From Rhodobacteraceae bacterium Alg231-30 (lineage in GTDB: Bacteria; Pseudomonadota; Alphaproteobacteria; Rhodobacterales; Rhodobacteraceae), in contig FREU01000001.1 in the NCBI GenBank assembly GCA_900143615.1, forward strand, positions 132,941 to 196,940: a DNA stretch of 64,000 bases. The letters are read 5' to 3'. The translations under genes and the position numbers were made by a program. The notes beneath the pieces were generated by a model. That model was not told the DNA's origin. It ran no database searches and saw nothing but the letters and a program-made list of their open reading frames with translations. Position 1 is the first letter of the stretch, and each line of letters opens with the position of its first letter. Shown here piece by piece: positions 45,028 through 54,178 of the stretch.

Positions 45028-45927
45028 ATGAAAATGCTCAATGCGACTTGGCTGGAAACCTTTACTACACTTTGTGAGGTTGGTCACTTTACGCGGACTG
45101 CCGACAAACTTGGCATGACACAACCCGGTGTGTCACAGCACCTTCGCAAACTTGAGGCCCAAGTAGGCAAGCCGCTTATCACACAGGACGGCAAGTCCTT
45201 TGATGTCACCGCCGCGGGCGAGGCCGTGCTGGAGGTGGGCAAAGCGAGACGTCGTCAGGAGAGCGCCTTGCAAGACAGTTTAAATGGCGACAATCGCGAC
45301 ATCGGCACGGTCAGTGTCGGCTGCTCTGGTAGCTTTGCCATGTGGATTTACCCGCACCTCTTAAACAAACTGCACAGCGCACCGGACCTCGTTGTGCGCG
45401 TGACGGCCGCACCGCAATCCAGCATCATTGAAGCGGTACTCGCAGGTGATCTCGACTTGGGTGTTGTTGTCGAAAGCCCGTTACACCCGCGGCTCACAGC
45501 AACGCCTTTGGCCCGCGAAGAGCTGAGTCTGGTACTGCCGACAAACTCAACATCGGACGACATTACTCTGCCGGATTTGAACGCGCTTGGCTTCGTCGCC
45601 CATCCCGATGGGTTCGCTTATGCGGATGAGTTGCTCTCAATGAACTTTCCGGAGGACTACAAAGGCTCCGATCAGCTGCGTGTGCGCACGTTTGTCAATC
45701 AGATCGGTCAAATCCCAATCCCCGTGGCGCAGGGACTTGGCTACACAATTCTCCCCAAATCCGGCATCGAGGCCTTTCCGGACAAGCAGAATTTGAAGGT
45801 TGTTGCGCTACCAAAACAAAGGTTCCACGACCTTTGGATGATATCGCGTCCAGGGCGATCAAAAATTGCACGGGTTGCGTCCATCGGTATGTTGATGCAA
45901 CGGGTCGCGAAGTCCTTGGATCATTAG
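45028..45927 (+). CDS. LysR-family transcriptional regulator
   Basis: 299 residues. Winged helix with HFTRTADKLGMTQPGVSQHL near residues 19-38, dimer helix, and an effector domain starting near residue 90 (VSVGCSGSFAMWIYPHLLNK). An alternative start is ATG 45034. It is divergent from the VOC gene at 44438, and the AT-rich spacer holds a candidate operator. Likely activates the VOC gene or represses itself; effector unknown. Confidence 0.87.
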   Translation: MKMLNATWLETFTTLCEVGHFTRTADKLGMTQPGVSQHLRKLEAQVGKPLITQDGKSFDVTAAGEAVLEVGKARRRQESALQDSLNGDNRDIGTVSVGCSGSFAMWIYPHLLNKLHSAPDLVVRVTAAPQSSIIEAVLAGDLDLGVVVESPLHPRLTATPLAREELSLVLPTNSTSDDITLPDLNALGFVAHPDGFAYADELLSMNFPEDYKGSDQLRVRTFVNQIGQIPIPVAQGLGYTILPKSGIEAFPDKQNLKVVALPKQRFHDLWMISRPGRSKIARVASIGMLMQRVAKSLDH

Positions 45928-46037
45928 TAGCGGATAAATTGACGTTTCGACGCACTCTTTGCCAACGCTGAGTTTCGATAGCGTCGCGTAAGGCCGCCAC
46001 CGCTGTTTTTCTCCCATTCAATGAGGGCGAAATTTAT

Positions 46038-46556
46038 TCACACATCGCTGGAGCGACCTCGTGTTGTGGTGCCACCTCCGGGTGACATCAGGCGTTTGTC
46101 TTTGGCCATGGTTGGCCGCGTCCCTTGTTTGTAATTCCAACAGCGTCGCGCAAAGGCTTCCCGCAGAAGTGAAAAATGCTGCCAATAGCCCCCGTCCAAT
46201 CGCAAAGCATAGACAGAGCAGACCTGTTCGCTATCACAGAAAATCTCAACACGAGGGGCGCTTGTTGCGTTGAGTTGATAGCCACTGTCCAAAATTCCGG
46301 AGCGATTTCCCGGAAAAATGTGGACGTATCCTGTCTCGCTTTTCCGAAGCTTTCCCAGTTGGCCTGGGGCGGCCCTTGAAATCAGGGCAAGGCAGATGTC
46401 GACTGCGCGATCCATTGCTTTTCGCAGCTCGTTAGGAACAGCTCCGCGGGCCTGCGCCGGAGAGGCGTCAAGGGCGGTAGAAGACAAGGAGATGGAATAT
46501 TTGTCTAAGATCTTGGGGATCTCTGGCAAAGATGTACTAACGACTTGATATTCCAT
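46038..46556 (-). CDS. Hypothetical protein
   Basis: 172 residues with no family I can name. The N-terminal two thirds read like a real folded protein (VPNELRKAMDRAVDICLALI, VEIFCDSEQVCSVYALRLDG). The last 35 residues are basic and low in hydrophobic residues and may be unstructured. No ribosome-binding site is seen at ATG 46556. It is isolated between the LysR gene and the glpQ-like gene. It could be an orphan accessory gene. Confidence 0.45.
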   Translation of the reverse strand: MEYQVVSTSLPEIPKILDKYSISLSSTALDASPAQARGAVPNELRKAMDRAVDICLALISRAAPGQLGKLRKSETGYVHIFPGNRSGILDSGYQLNATSAPRVEIFCDSEQVCSVYALRLDGGYWQHFSLLREAFARRCWNYKQGTRPTMAKDKRLMSPGGGTTTRGRSSDV

Positions 46557-46604
46557 AGGGGCATTTGGGAAAGCAGTTTTCGCTATTGGAGCCCGGTTTT
46601 AAAC

Positions 46605-46634
46605 GGAAAACTGCCGAGCACTGGCCCGGCAGTT
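46605..46634 (-). terminator. Terminator of the glpQ-like gene
   Basis: Stem AACTGCCG (46609-46616) with CGGCAGTT (46627-46634), loop 10 nt; on the minus strand it is followed by TTCC. It lies 29 bp after the stop codon at 46664. Confidence 0.7.
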
Positions 46635-46663
46635 CACGTATTTCAGGTGGTCTAGATCACCTT

Positions 46664-47888
46664 TTACTCAATGCCCATGCAGTTGGCATAGTAAGTCACG
46701 GTTGCGGGCCAGTCAGAGAAGACACCGACAACTTCGGCTTCGGTGTGCAGCGCGTGCAGCATGGAGAAATAATCCGCGTCGCTGTTGATCACGTCTTTGA
46801 CAGACTGGAAGTACCAACCACCACCTGTGGTCAGTGGACCTGAACGTTCTAAAGTCCATGTGATGATCTTGACGCCGGCGTCCTTGGCGGCTTTGGCGTA
46901 AGGCGAGGCGACGATATTTTCACCATCGGTTGTCACCAGCATCCACAAAAGGGGGGGCGATGTATTTCACGCCCATATCCGCCAGCTCTTGCATGGAGGG
47001 GGCAAAAGTTTCGGGGTTCATATAGTCAAACCCGTCGACGTTGTAGCGCCCGTCCAGATAGACCGCCTGGGCGCCGAACTCGGGCTCGTTCTCGATCCAG
47101 TATTTCACATCTTCCAGGTTGAACGACTGTGCCCATACGTCAGATGCCGGAATGCCGGCGGCCTTGTATTCGTCGATCATTTTCTGCGCATAGTCCGCCT
47201 GAGAAAACCCGTCAAAAGGCATCTCGACCGACGGGGATTTCAGTTCTGGTGTGAACTTGGCGCCGAGTGATTTGAACAGCTCGATGGATTCGGCGTGGGT
47301 CATCAGCGTGCCGTCTTCGACCGAATAAAGATCCGTGCGCCAGTTGGCGGTGCCGTTGAGGTAGCCCTCAACTGTGGTGGCGGATTTATCGGCGGCGTCC
47401 ATCTTGCCGGTCAGGGTCTTGAATTGAGCCAGCGTGATTTCCGATGTGCGGCACTCGGCCGCGGCGGCATCGTCACCATTGGCGGGTGCAAACGGCGTCA
47501 CACAGGTTTCAGCCAGATCGGAGGCCAGAATGTTGGTTGTCGTGTGCAAATCGTTTTGCGCGTGACGGCAGACCAGTTCCTTGTCAGCGGTGAATGTCAC
47601 ATCACACTCCAAGATACCGGCACCCATGCGTGCTGCGGCACGGTTGGATTCAACTGTGTGCTCGGGGAACTGAAGCGGCGCGCCACGGTGACCGATCGAG
47701 AAGTCGCTGGTCCGGAAGGGGCCAGCTGCGCAAGAGGCCAGTTTGTCCTTCAAGGGACCTTCGGGCATGCGGTCGATCAGATAGGCAGGACGTGGGCCGA
47801 GTTGAATTGAAGCGCCTTCGGCAGCGATTGCGCCTGTGGCGAGGGTTGTGGCCAAAGCGGTCAGGCTAAGGGTGCGAATAAGTGTCAT
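46664..47888 (-). pseudogene. glpQ: Glycerophosphodiester phosphodiesterase (GlpQ-like), frameshifted in a 7-G run
   Basis: The first 322 codons give an exported protein ([20 protein letters not shown] signal) with the GDPD core: [15 protein letters not shown] (catalytic His), GILECDVTF with the metal Glu and Asp, VCRHAQNDL with the second His, and FTPELKSP. In the run of seven Gs at 46951-46957 (Cs on the coding strand) the frame ends in VDAGDNRW. The rest of the protein is open in the next frame ([20 protein letters not shown]). Total length 1225 nt is one base over a multiple of three; with six Gs the protein would be 407 residues. Releases glycerol-3-phosphate from phosphodiesters in the periplasm. 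Upstream GGAGG is intact. Confidence 0.85.
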
Positions 47889-47972
47889 AAGATACCTCCG
47901 GTATTATTGGTGGCGCAGCAATCGCCTGCGCAGGACACCAAAAGGTGACCGGAGGGTAAATCTTTTGCGAAA

Positions 47973-49154
47973 CTACTCGGCAGCCATTTTTGTATTGGTT
48001 GGCACACCATAAAAGCGGTGCGCGGCGTCGCCGCTCATGTGGCTAATGCGTCCATTACAGATCGTCCCTTCAATGGATTGGGTATTGGCATTCACAATGA
48101 CAATGTCGGCACGTTTGCCAGGTTCAAGACTGCCCCGATCCGCCATGCCCATGATATTGGCAGGGTTTGCAGAGATCATGTTCCAGGCTTTGGCCAGAGG
48201 CAGGACACCAGCGCGATCCAACTTGAATGCGGCGCGGGCCAAAGACGGGTAGTGATAGTCCGAGACCAGTACGTCACACAGCCCGTCCGCGATAAGACTT
48301 TCGGCTGCGATATTTCCAGCCTGACTGCCGCCGCGCACGACATTAGGGGCGCCCATGATGACTGGATCGTTGACCGCTTTGGCCAAAGCCGCCGCAGAGC
48401 GCGCGGTCGGGAATTCGCAGATTTGCGCCCCAATCAGCGAATATTTTTCGCGCGTGTCGCCATCTGGATCATCGTGGGATCCATAGCGCACGCCAAGGGC
48501 ATCAAATTGTTCAGCTAAGGTGCAGAGGTAGCGTGGCACGCGGTCTTCTTGATGAAACGCCTCGCGCAAGCATTCAAGATGATCCTGTGCGGAGCGGCCA
48601 GCTCGTTGCGCGCAGTTGGTAACTTCCTCGGGTTTAAGGCGTGCCATTTGCAGCGCTTCTTCGAGGTGGTTGTTAAAAACCACGTAGCCAACGCGGTGGC
48701 GTTTGATGGCGGCGATGAGGCGCTCGTAGGTGTCGACGGTGTTGGTTTCGCACCTGATTTGAACGTGTAGATCCGTCAGAGCGTGGGCGCGATGTTCCTC
48801 AACGGCGTTGAGAATCTGTTCCGCGAAATCAGGGCTGCGGTGGCCGCCTTCCCAGCTCCAGCTTTGGGCGAGCCAAGCGGTTGTGACGCCGTTGGTTGCC
48901 GCGTCGCGATCAGTGCTGGCAAGCCCCATTTCTAGTGGAAAGGGCGCGGAAGGGCGGGGGGAGATATGGCGTTCAAAAGCATCGCCGTGCATGTCGATTA
49001 TACCGGGTAACAGTAGATAGCCGGTCAGGTCGATTTCCGGTAAAGGTCCCTTTGTGATGCGTCCTTTGTCGATCACCAAGGTACGTGATTGCAGCGCTCC
49101 GTCACGAAGAACTTGTGCGCCGGTAAGGCGCAGGGAAAGTGCAGGATTAGGCAT
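47973..49154 (-). CDS. phnM: PhnM: ribose 1-methylphosphonate 5-triphosphate diphosphatase (first copy)
   Basis: 393 residues from MPNPALSL; the frame is open 34 codons further upstream, but those residues do not resemble PhnM. Amidohydrolase fold with metal ligands in PGIIDMHGDAFERHISPRP and later VFNNHLEEAL, SHDDPDGDT and VSDYHYPSL. It removes pyrophosphate from the triphosphate intermediate of the C-P lyase pathway. It lies on the minus strand after phnF, away from the phnG-N operon. A second, diverged PhnM is encoded at 56129. Confidence 0.88.
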   Translation of the reverse strand: MPNPALSLRLTGAQVLRDGALQSRTLVIDKGRITKGPLPEIDLTGYLLLPGIIDMHGDAFERHISPRPSAPFPLEMGLASTDRDAATNGVTTAWLAQSWSWEGGHRSPDFAEQILNAVEEHRAHALTDLHVQIRCETNTVDTYERLIAAIKRHRVGYVVFNNHLEEALQMARLKPEEVTNCAQRAGRSAQDHLECLREAFHQEDRVPRYLCTLAEQFDALGVRYGSHDDPDGDTREKYSLIGAQICEFPTARSAAALAKAVNDPVIMGAPNVVRGGSQAGNIAAESLIADGLCDVLVSDYHYPSLARAAFKLDRAGVLPLAKAWNMISANPANIMGMADRGSLEPGKRADIVIVNANTQSIEGTICNGRISHMSGDAAHRFYGVPTNTKMAAE

Positions 49155-49262
49155 GGTTTTGCTCGAACTGTCTCGTTTGGTTTTGGACAGCCTAGCGGTT
49201 TTATGTGTCGCGGACGTGACGAATGACCATGCAAATTGTGCGAGAAATAGGCGCAAACCCCA

Positions 49263-49988
49263 TTAGTCACCCTGCGCAAGCGTGAGTGTGACACGGTCGC
49301 CGCAAAACCATGTGATGCCAAATTCAACGGGATGCCCTTCAAGGTCGATGTTCACACTAATAGAGCGCAGCAACGGGTCGCCTTCGGTGATGCGCAGGTG
49401 CAGCGCTTGTGTGGCGGTGGCCCGTCGAGCTGTCAGCCGCGTCCATGCACGGGTATAGTCTGGGACGCCATTGGCGCGAAGGGCGGCTGTAACAGAACGC
49501 AACTCTGCCAGCTGACCCGCCATGTCGGGGAAACGGCGAGCCGGAAAAACACTTTGAAACAACGCAATCGGTTGGCCATCGGCAAGGGAAAGACCTTCGT
49601 AGACATGAACTTGCTCAAGTGGAGCGATGTTTAGTGCTTCGGACTCCTTGGCGTCCGCCTTGCGGGTTTCAAGGTAGAGCACTTCCTTGTCCGGAAGGCG
49701 TCCTGCCTGTTCCAGGTTGCGATGAAACCTGACCCTTTTGCCAATGGGATAGTCGGTGGGAATTTGTGCCACAAACACCCCTGCGCCGCGCCGCGCATGC
49801 ACGAGGCCTTGGTCTGACATCGCCTTGAGTGCGTGGCGCACTGTGTGGCGATTCACGCCAAATCTGGTGGAGAGTTCAGCCTCGGTCGGGAGCTTGTCTC
49901 CGGGGCCATAGCGCTGCTCGGAGATGTCTTGGGTCAAGCTGGTAGCAATCGATTTCCAGATGGGGGTTCGCGGTGAGGGGGCGCTCAT
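49263..49988 (-). CDS. phnF: Phosphonate metabolism regulator PhnF (GntR/UTRA)
   Basis: 241 residues: winged helix with DKLPTEAELSTRFGVNRHTV (about residues 31-50) and RRGAGVFVAQ, then a UTRA effector domain (VHVYEGLSLADGQPIALFQS, and near the end GHPVEFGITWFCGDRV). It is divergent from phnG, with a TTGTCTA/TAGACAA operator in the 102-bp spacer. It likely represses the C-P lyase operon and is relieved by a phosphonate or a pathway product. Confidence 0.92.
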   Translation of the reverse strand: MSAPSPRTPIWKSIATSLTQDISEQRYGPGDKLPTEAELSTRFGVNRHTVRHALKAMSDQGLVHARRGAGVFVAQIPTDYPIGKRVRFHRNLEQAGRLPDKEVLYLETRKADAKESEALNIAPLEQVHVYEGLSLADGQPIALFQSVFPARRFPDMAGQLAELRSVTAALRANGVPDYTRAWTRLTARRATATQALHLRITEGDPLLRSISVNIDLEGHPVEFGITWFCGDRVTLTLAQGD

Positions 49989-50045
49989 GTCATGAAACTT
50001 TCACGGGGCAAAGGATTGCGTTGAACGATGAGTCGGGGCTACAAC

Positions 50046-50073
50046 TTGTCTAGTTGTATAGGAAAGTAGACAA
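50046..50073. promoter_or_regulatory. Candidate PhnF operator
   Basis: Perfect 7-bp arms TTGTCTA (50046-50052) and TAGACAA (50067-50073), 14 bp apart, in the phnF-phnG spacer. The half-site GTCTAG recurs at 50085-50090, right before the phnG start. GntR/HutC proteins, including PhnF, bind TNGTCTA-type palindromes. Assignment to PhnF is inferred. Confidence 0.6.
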
Positions 50074-50090
50074 ATCGACAAGGTGTCTAG

Positions 50091-50534
50091 ATGACCGATG
50101 AAATCACTCGAAAAAGCTGGATGTCACTTCTGGCGAAGGCACCTGCAGCGTCGCTGGAGAAGCTTTGGGTCGCGACAGGTTTGAGCCCGGACTATGGCTG
50201 GCTGCGCGCGCCTGAAATCGGCGCCACAATGGTGCGCGCCCGAATGGGCGGCACAGGCGCGCCCTTTAATCTGGGAGAGATGACAGTGACGCGGTGCTCG
50301 CTACAGATCGACGGTGGCGCTGTTGGGCATGGATACGTGCAAGGGCGTGATAAGGCGAAAGCTACTACAGCAGCTTTGGTCGATGCGCTGATGCAGGGAG
50401 AGATGGCGCAGTCGTTGCAGGCTGCGGTGATCGAACCGCTTATGGCCGAAATGACAGCCGCAAAAACAGATCGTGCTGCAAAGGCGGCGGCAACCAAGGT
50501 TGATTTCTTTACCATGGCGCGAGGAGAAGACTAA
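50091..50534 (+). CDS. phnG: C-P lyase subunit PhnG
   Basis: 147 residues, standard length. Characteristic segments: MVRARMGGTGAPFNLGEMTV and the TRCSLQIDGGAVGHGYVQGRD region. Part of the PhnGHIJ core complex that couples methylphosphonate to ATP and cleaves the C-P bond. AAGG lies 7 nt before ATG 50091. Its stop overlaps the phnH start (TAATG), so expression is coupled. Confidence 0.93.
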   Translation: MTDEITRKSWMSLLAKAPAASLEKLWVATGLSPDYGWLRAPEIGATMVRARMGGTGAPFNLGEMTVTRCSLQIDGGAVGHGYVQGRDKAKATTAALVDALMQGEMAQSLQAAVIEPLMAEMTAAKTDRAAKAAATKVDFFTMARGED

Positions 50535-51115
50535 TGCGGGCAGACGCTCTGAAAGGTGGATTTGCCGACGCGCCCGTGGATGCGGCGCATGGGTTTCGTG
50601 CGGCGATGAATGCCATGGCGCGCCCGGGTTACATAGAAACATTGCGCGGGGCTGTGCCGCCTGCTCCTGTTTCGGTGGCGGCAGGTTCCCTGCTGTTGAC
50701 GCTTTGTGATCCAGAAACACCGCTATATTTGGCGGGGGCACATGATTGTCAGGACATGCGCGATTGGGTTGCGTTTCACATCGGCGCACCTGTGGTGGCG
50801 CGCCAAGAGGCGTTGTTTGTCCTCGGGGCCTGGGATGCGGTGTTGCCGCTGGAGGGCTATGCGCTTGGCACCTCAGAGTACCCCGATCAGTCTGCCACAT
50901 TGATTGTTGAAATGGATGCCCTGGGCGGCGGCGGTGCAATTTTGCGCGGACCTGGCATCAAGGATACGGCGACCCTGTCGCTGCCCGACGACATTTCCCT
51001 GTTTCAGCGCAACGCCACGTTGTTCCCGCTGGGGTTGGATTTCTTTTTCACGGCTGGTGATCAGGTGGCGGCGCTGCCGCGCACTACAAAAGTGACACAC
51101 GAGGAGGTGGTCTGA
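50534..51115 (+). CDS. phnH: C-P lyase subunit PhnH
   Basis: 193 residues with the family's N-terminal GFRAAMNAMARPGYIETL and the later TLCDPETPLYLAG and GTSEYPDQSATLIVEM. PhnH dimers sit in the PhnGHIJ core. The gene shares bases with both neighbours: start in the phnG stop, stop in the phnI start (TGATG, 51113-51117). Confidence 0.93.
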   Translation: MRADALKGGFADAPVDAAHGFRAAMNAMARPGYIETLRGAVPPAPVSVAAGSLLLTLCDPETPLYLAGAHDCQDMRDWVAFHIGAPVVARQEALFVLGAWDAVLPLEGYALGTSEYPDQSATLIVEMDALGGGGAILRGPGIKDTATLSLPDDISLFQRNATLFPLGLDFFFTAGDQVAALPRTTKVTHEEVV

Positions 51116-52212
51116 TGTATGTTGCGGTCAAAGGTGGCGAGCGCGCCATCAACAATGCACACGCTTGGTTGGCTGAAGAACGCCGCGGCGACACTGATGT
51201 TGCCGAGCTGAGCATCGCGCAAATTCGCGAACAGCTTAGTCTTGCGGTCAATCGCGTGATGGCAGAGGGCTCGCTGTATGATCCTGATCTGGCCGCGCTT
51301 GCCATCAAGCAGTCCCGTGGGGATCTGATTGAAGCGATTTTCCTGATCCGCGCTTACCGCACAACCTTGCCACGGTTTGGTGCCTCCGAGCCGGTGGATA
51401 CGGCTGCGATGGCCTGTGACCGGCGCGTGTCGGCCACCTTCAAGGATGCGCCTGGTGGGCAGGTCTTGGGGCCAACATTTGATTACACCCATCGTCTGCT
51501 TGATTTCGCGCTGGCCGCTGAAGGGGAAGAGACAGTGGCGCCCAAAGGGGAGCCTCGCGAAGAGCCAACGCCTCATATCACCGAGTTTTTGAATCAGGAA
51601 GGTCTGATACAGACTGAGGTGGAAAGCGATGAGGTGCCAGGAGATCTGACGCGTGAGCCTCTGGAATTGCCGTCTACACGTCCACTGCGTTTGCAGGCGC
51701 TGACGCGCGGCGATGAAGGCTTTGTGCTGTCGATGGCCTATTCCACCCAACGCGGCTACGCGCGCAACCACGCCTTTGTCGGAGAGTTGCGGATCGGCAA
51801 AGTGCCGGTGGAAATGGAGATCCCAGAGCTGGGATTTTCGATTGAAATCGGCGAAGTGGAGTTGACCGAATGCGAAACTGTGAACCAGTTTCAAGGTTCT
51901 AAAACAGAACCTCCGCAGTTCACGCGCGGCTATGGTTTGGTGTTTGGCCAAACAGAGAGAAAAGCGATTTCCATGGCGCTTGTAGATCGCGCGCTGCGCT
52001 GGAAGGAACTGGGCGAAGATAACCTCGGCGCGCCGGCGCAGGATGAAGAGTTTGTGCTGTATCACTCAGACAACATTCAGGCGACGGGGTTTCTGGAACA
52101 TATCAAATTGCCGCATTACGTGGATTTCCAGTCTGAGCTGGAACTGATCCGCAAATTGCGGCGCGAAGCGGATGCGCGCAATGCGGCGCCTGTTCGGGAG
52201 GCTGCGGAATGA
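51115..52212 (+). CDS. phnI: C-P lyase subunit PhnI (nucleosidase component)
   Basis: 365 residues. MYVAVKGGERAINNAHAWLA opens the family; SMAYSTQRGYARNHAFVGEL and FVLYHSDNIQATGFLEHIKL are hallmark segments. PhnI transfers the ribose triphosphate from ATP to the phosphonate in the presence of PhnG, H and L. The stop overlaps by ATGA with an 85-codon ORF and not directly with phnJ, which is unusual for this operon. Confidence 0.93.
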   Translation: MYVAVKGGERAINNAHAWLAEERRGDTDVAELSIAQIREQLSLAVNRVMAEGSLYDPDLAALAIKQSRGDLIEAIFLIRAYRTTLPRFGASEPVDTAAMACDRRVSATFKDAPGGQVLGPTFDYTHRLLDFALAAEGEETVAPKGEPREEPTPHITEFLNQEGLIQTEVESDEVPGDLTREPLELPSTRPLRLQALTRGDEGFVLSMAYSTQRGYARNHAFVGELRIGKVPVEMEIPELGFSIEIGEVELTECETVNQFQGSKTEPPQFTRGYGLVFGQTERKAISMALVDRALRWKELGEDNLGAPAQDEEFVLYHSDNIQATGFLEHIKLPHYVDFQSELELIRKLRREADARNAAPVREAAE

Positions 52213-52466
52213 CTGTTACACTACAGAAGGGACGCGCACGACTCTGGGTGGGCGTTTTGCATGGGCTTTGTGCTTGTGCAGCACAAGCCACACAAAAGCA
52301 CAGTGATACCTGGTGGGGCGGTGCAATGCGCCCTCCCATAGGGAGGGTCGGGCGCGTCCCGAACAAGTTGGCGACCTTATTCGACCCTATTTGGCGATCT
52401 GGTGCACTCCTTGCCGCACCGCGCGGAATTCAAACTACAGCCGTCAAAGGGGCGCGCTATGTCTGA
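52209..52466 (+). CDS. Small ORF bridging phnI and phnJ
   Basis: 85 codons starting in ATGA with the phnI stop and ending 8 nt inside phnJ. The product is not recognised; it has Cys, Trp and Arg in a pattern unlike its neighbours (LWVGVLHGLCACAAQATQKH). The DNA contains a perfect hairpin CCCTCCC-ATA-GGGAGGG (52331-52347) nested in GCGCCC/GGGCGC, so the spacer may instead be an inserted repeat through which an open frame happens to run. If translated, the coupling would keep ribosomes flowing from phnI to phnJ. Confidence 0.35.
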   Translation: MTVTLQKGRARLWVGVLHGLCACAAQATQKHSDTWWGGAMRPPIGRVGRVPNKLATLFDPIWRSGALLAAPRGIQTTAVKGARYV

Positions 52467-53328
52467 CTATAACTTTGCCTATCTTGATGAGCAGACCAAA
52501 CGCATGATCCGTCGCGCGATCCTGAAAGGACTCGCAATCCCTGGTTATCAGGTGCCATTTGCCAGCCGTGAAATGCCGATGCCTTATGGCTGGGGCACAG
52601 GGGGCGTGCAGGTCTCGGCGGCTACGTTGACGCCGGATGATACGCTTAAGGTGATTGATCAAGGGGCTGACGACACTACAAACGCCGTGTCCATTCGCAA
52701 GTTCTTTGAGCGCACGGCCAATGTTGGCACAACCGAAGAAACCTCAAAGGCGAGCGTCATTCAGACCCGCCACCGTATTCCCGAAGAGGATTTGCGCGAG
52801 GATCAGATCCTTGTCTATCAAGTGCCGATTCCAGAACCGCTGCGGTTTTTGGAGCCCTCTGAGGTGGAAACCCGCAAGATGCACAGTCTGGAAGAATACG
52901 GCCTGATGCATGTGAAGCTCTATGAGGACATTGCGCAGCATGGGGCGATTGCCACATCTTATGCCTACCCGGTCAAGGTTGAGGGGCGGTATGTGATGGA
53001 CCCCAGCCCGATCCCCAAATTTGACAACCCCAAAATGGAAATGGCGGCGATCCAACTGTTTGGCGCTGGGCGCGAGCAACGCATTTATGCGCTTCCGCCT
53101 TACACCCAAGTCGTCAGCTTGGATTTTGAAGACTATCCGTTTGAAGCCAGCAAAGCCGAACATGCCTGCGATCTCTGTGCAGCTGAGGACAGCTATCTGG
53201 ATGAAGTGATTATGGATGATGCGGGTGGGCGGATGTTTGTCTGCTCGGACACAGATTATTGCGCCAGCCGCCGCAAGGCGGGCCATGTTGGGGCGCAAGG
53301 CACCAACCTTGAGGAGGACGCAGCATGA
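52459..53328 (+). CDS. phnJ: C-P lyase catalytic subunit PhnJ (radical SAM)
   Basis: 289 residues from ATG 52459, with AAAGGGG upstream. The C-terminal cysteine cluster C-x2-C-x21-C-x5-C is complete (CDLC, then FVCSDTDYC). It corresponds to the cysteines of E. coli PhnJ that bind the 4Fe-4S cluster and act in the radical reaction. The N-terminal YNFAYLDEQTKRMIRRAILK and GYQVPFASREMPMPYGWGTG are family hallmarks. It breaks the C-P bond to release methane or another alkane and ribose 1,2-cyclic phosphate. It overlaps phnK by ATGA. Confidence 0.95.
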   Translation: MSDYNFAYLDEQTKRMIRRAILKGLAIPGYQVPFASREMPMPYGWGTGGVQVSAATLTPDDTLKVIDQGADDTTNAVSIRKFFERTANVGTTEETSKASVIQTRHRIPEEDLREDQILVYQVPIPEPLRFLEPSEVETRKMHSLEEYGLMHVKLYEDIAQHGAIATSYAYPVKVEGRYVMDPSPIPKFDNPKMEMAAIQLFGAGREQRIYALPPYTQVVSLDFEDYPFEASKAEHACDLCAAEDSYLDEVIMDDAGGRMFVCSDTDYCASRRKAGHVGAQGTNLEEDAA

Positions 53329-54098
53329 CCACGCCCTTGTTGGAAGTGCGCGACATCGCGAAGTTTTACGGCCATCGCATTGGCTGTGATAAGGTGGATT
53401 TCGACCTCTACCCTGGAGAGGTTATGGGGATTGTTGGGGAGAGTGGATCGGGGAAGTCCACGCTTTTGAACTGTCTTGCCGGTCATTTAACGCCGGATGC
53501 CGGTCAGGTGCGGTTTGAAATGCGGACGGGCGAGATGGCGGACACGGTGACGATGTCTGAGCCTGAGCGGCGGATGTTAAGCCGCACCGATTGGGCGTTT
53601 GTGCATCAGCATGCCCGCGACGGGCTGCGCATGAATGTCAGTGCGGGTGGCAATGTGGGTGAGCGGTTGATGGCCGTGGGCGCGCGCCACTACGGCAATA
53701 TACGTGAGGAAGCTATCGATTGGCTGGGACGGGTCGAGATCAGCGAGACCCGCGTCGATGATCGCCCCACAGCGTTTTCCGGCGGCATGCAGCAGCGGCT
53801 GCAGATCGCGCGCAATCTGGTGACGGGACCACGGTTGGTGTTCATGGATGAGCCCACGGGTGGTCTGGATGTGTCGGTACAGGCGCGTTTGTTGGATTTG
53901 CTACGCGGTCTGGTGCGCGAAATGGGGCTGAGCGCCATCATCGTCACCCATGATCTGGCGGTTGTGCGTCTTTTGGCGGATCGGTTGATGGTGATGAAAG
54001 ACGGACATGTGGTGGAGAGCGGTTTGACCGATCAGGTGCTGGATGATCCGCAACATGCCTATACGCAGTTGTTGGTCAGCTCTGTGCTGCAGGTTTGA
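53325..54098 (+). CDS. phnK: C-P lyase ABC-type subunit PhnK
   Basis: 257 residues of a soluble ABC ATPase: Walker A GESGSGKST, signature FSGGMQQRLQIARNL, Walker B LVFMDEPTGGLDVS and the switch His in VTHDLAV. PhnK docks on the PhnGHIJ core and is not a transporter component. Starts inside the phnJ stop; followed by an 80-bp spacer containing a family-type repeat. Confidence 0.93.
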   Translation: MTTPLLEVRDIAKFYGHRIGCDKVDFDLYPGEVMGIVGESGSGKSTLLNCLAGHLTPDAGQVRFEMRTGEMADTVTMSEPERRMLSRTDWAFVHQHARDGLRMNVSAGGNVGERLMAVGARHYGNIREEAIDWLGRVEISETRVDDRPTAFSGGMQQRLQIARNLVTGPRLVFMDEPTGGLDVSVQARLLDLLRGLVREMGLSAIIVTHDLAVVRLLADRLMVMKDGHVVESGLTDQVLDDPQHAYTQLLVSSVLQV

Positions 54099-54109
54099 GA
54101 ATTGGGGAG

Positions 54110-54165
54110 AAGGGGGGCTGTCTGCCCCCCGTCGCAAGCGACTCCCCCCGAGGATATTTAAGGCA
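54110..54165. repeat. Rhodobacteraceae-type GC-rich intergenic repeat
   Basis: A hairpin GGGGGGC (54113-54119) with GCCCCCC, then GTCGCAAGCGACTCCCCCCG, which itself contains the inverted GTCGC/GCGAC, and the frequent ending GAGGATATTT. This form is very common between genes in the Roseobacter group. Here it interrupts the phnK-phnL spacing and may protect or attenuate the message. Confidence 0.7.
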
Positions 54166-54178
54166 AAAGGAAGATCCG

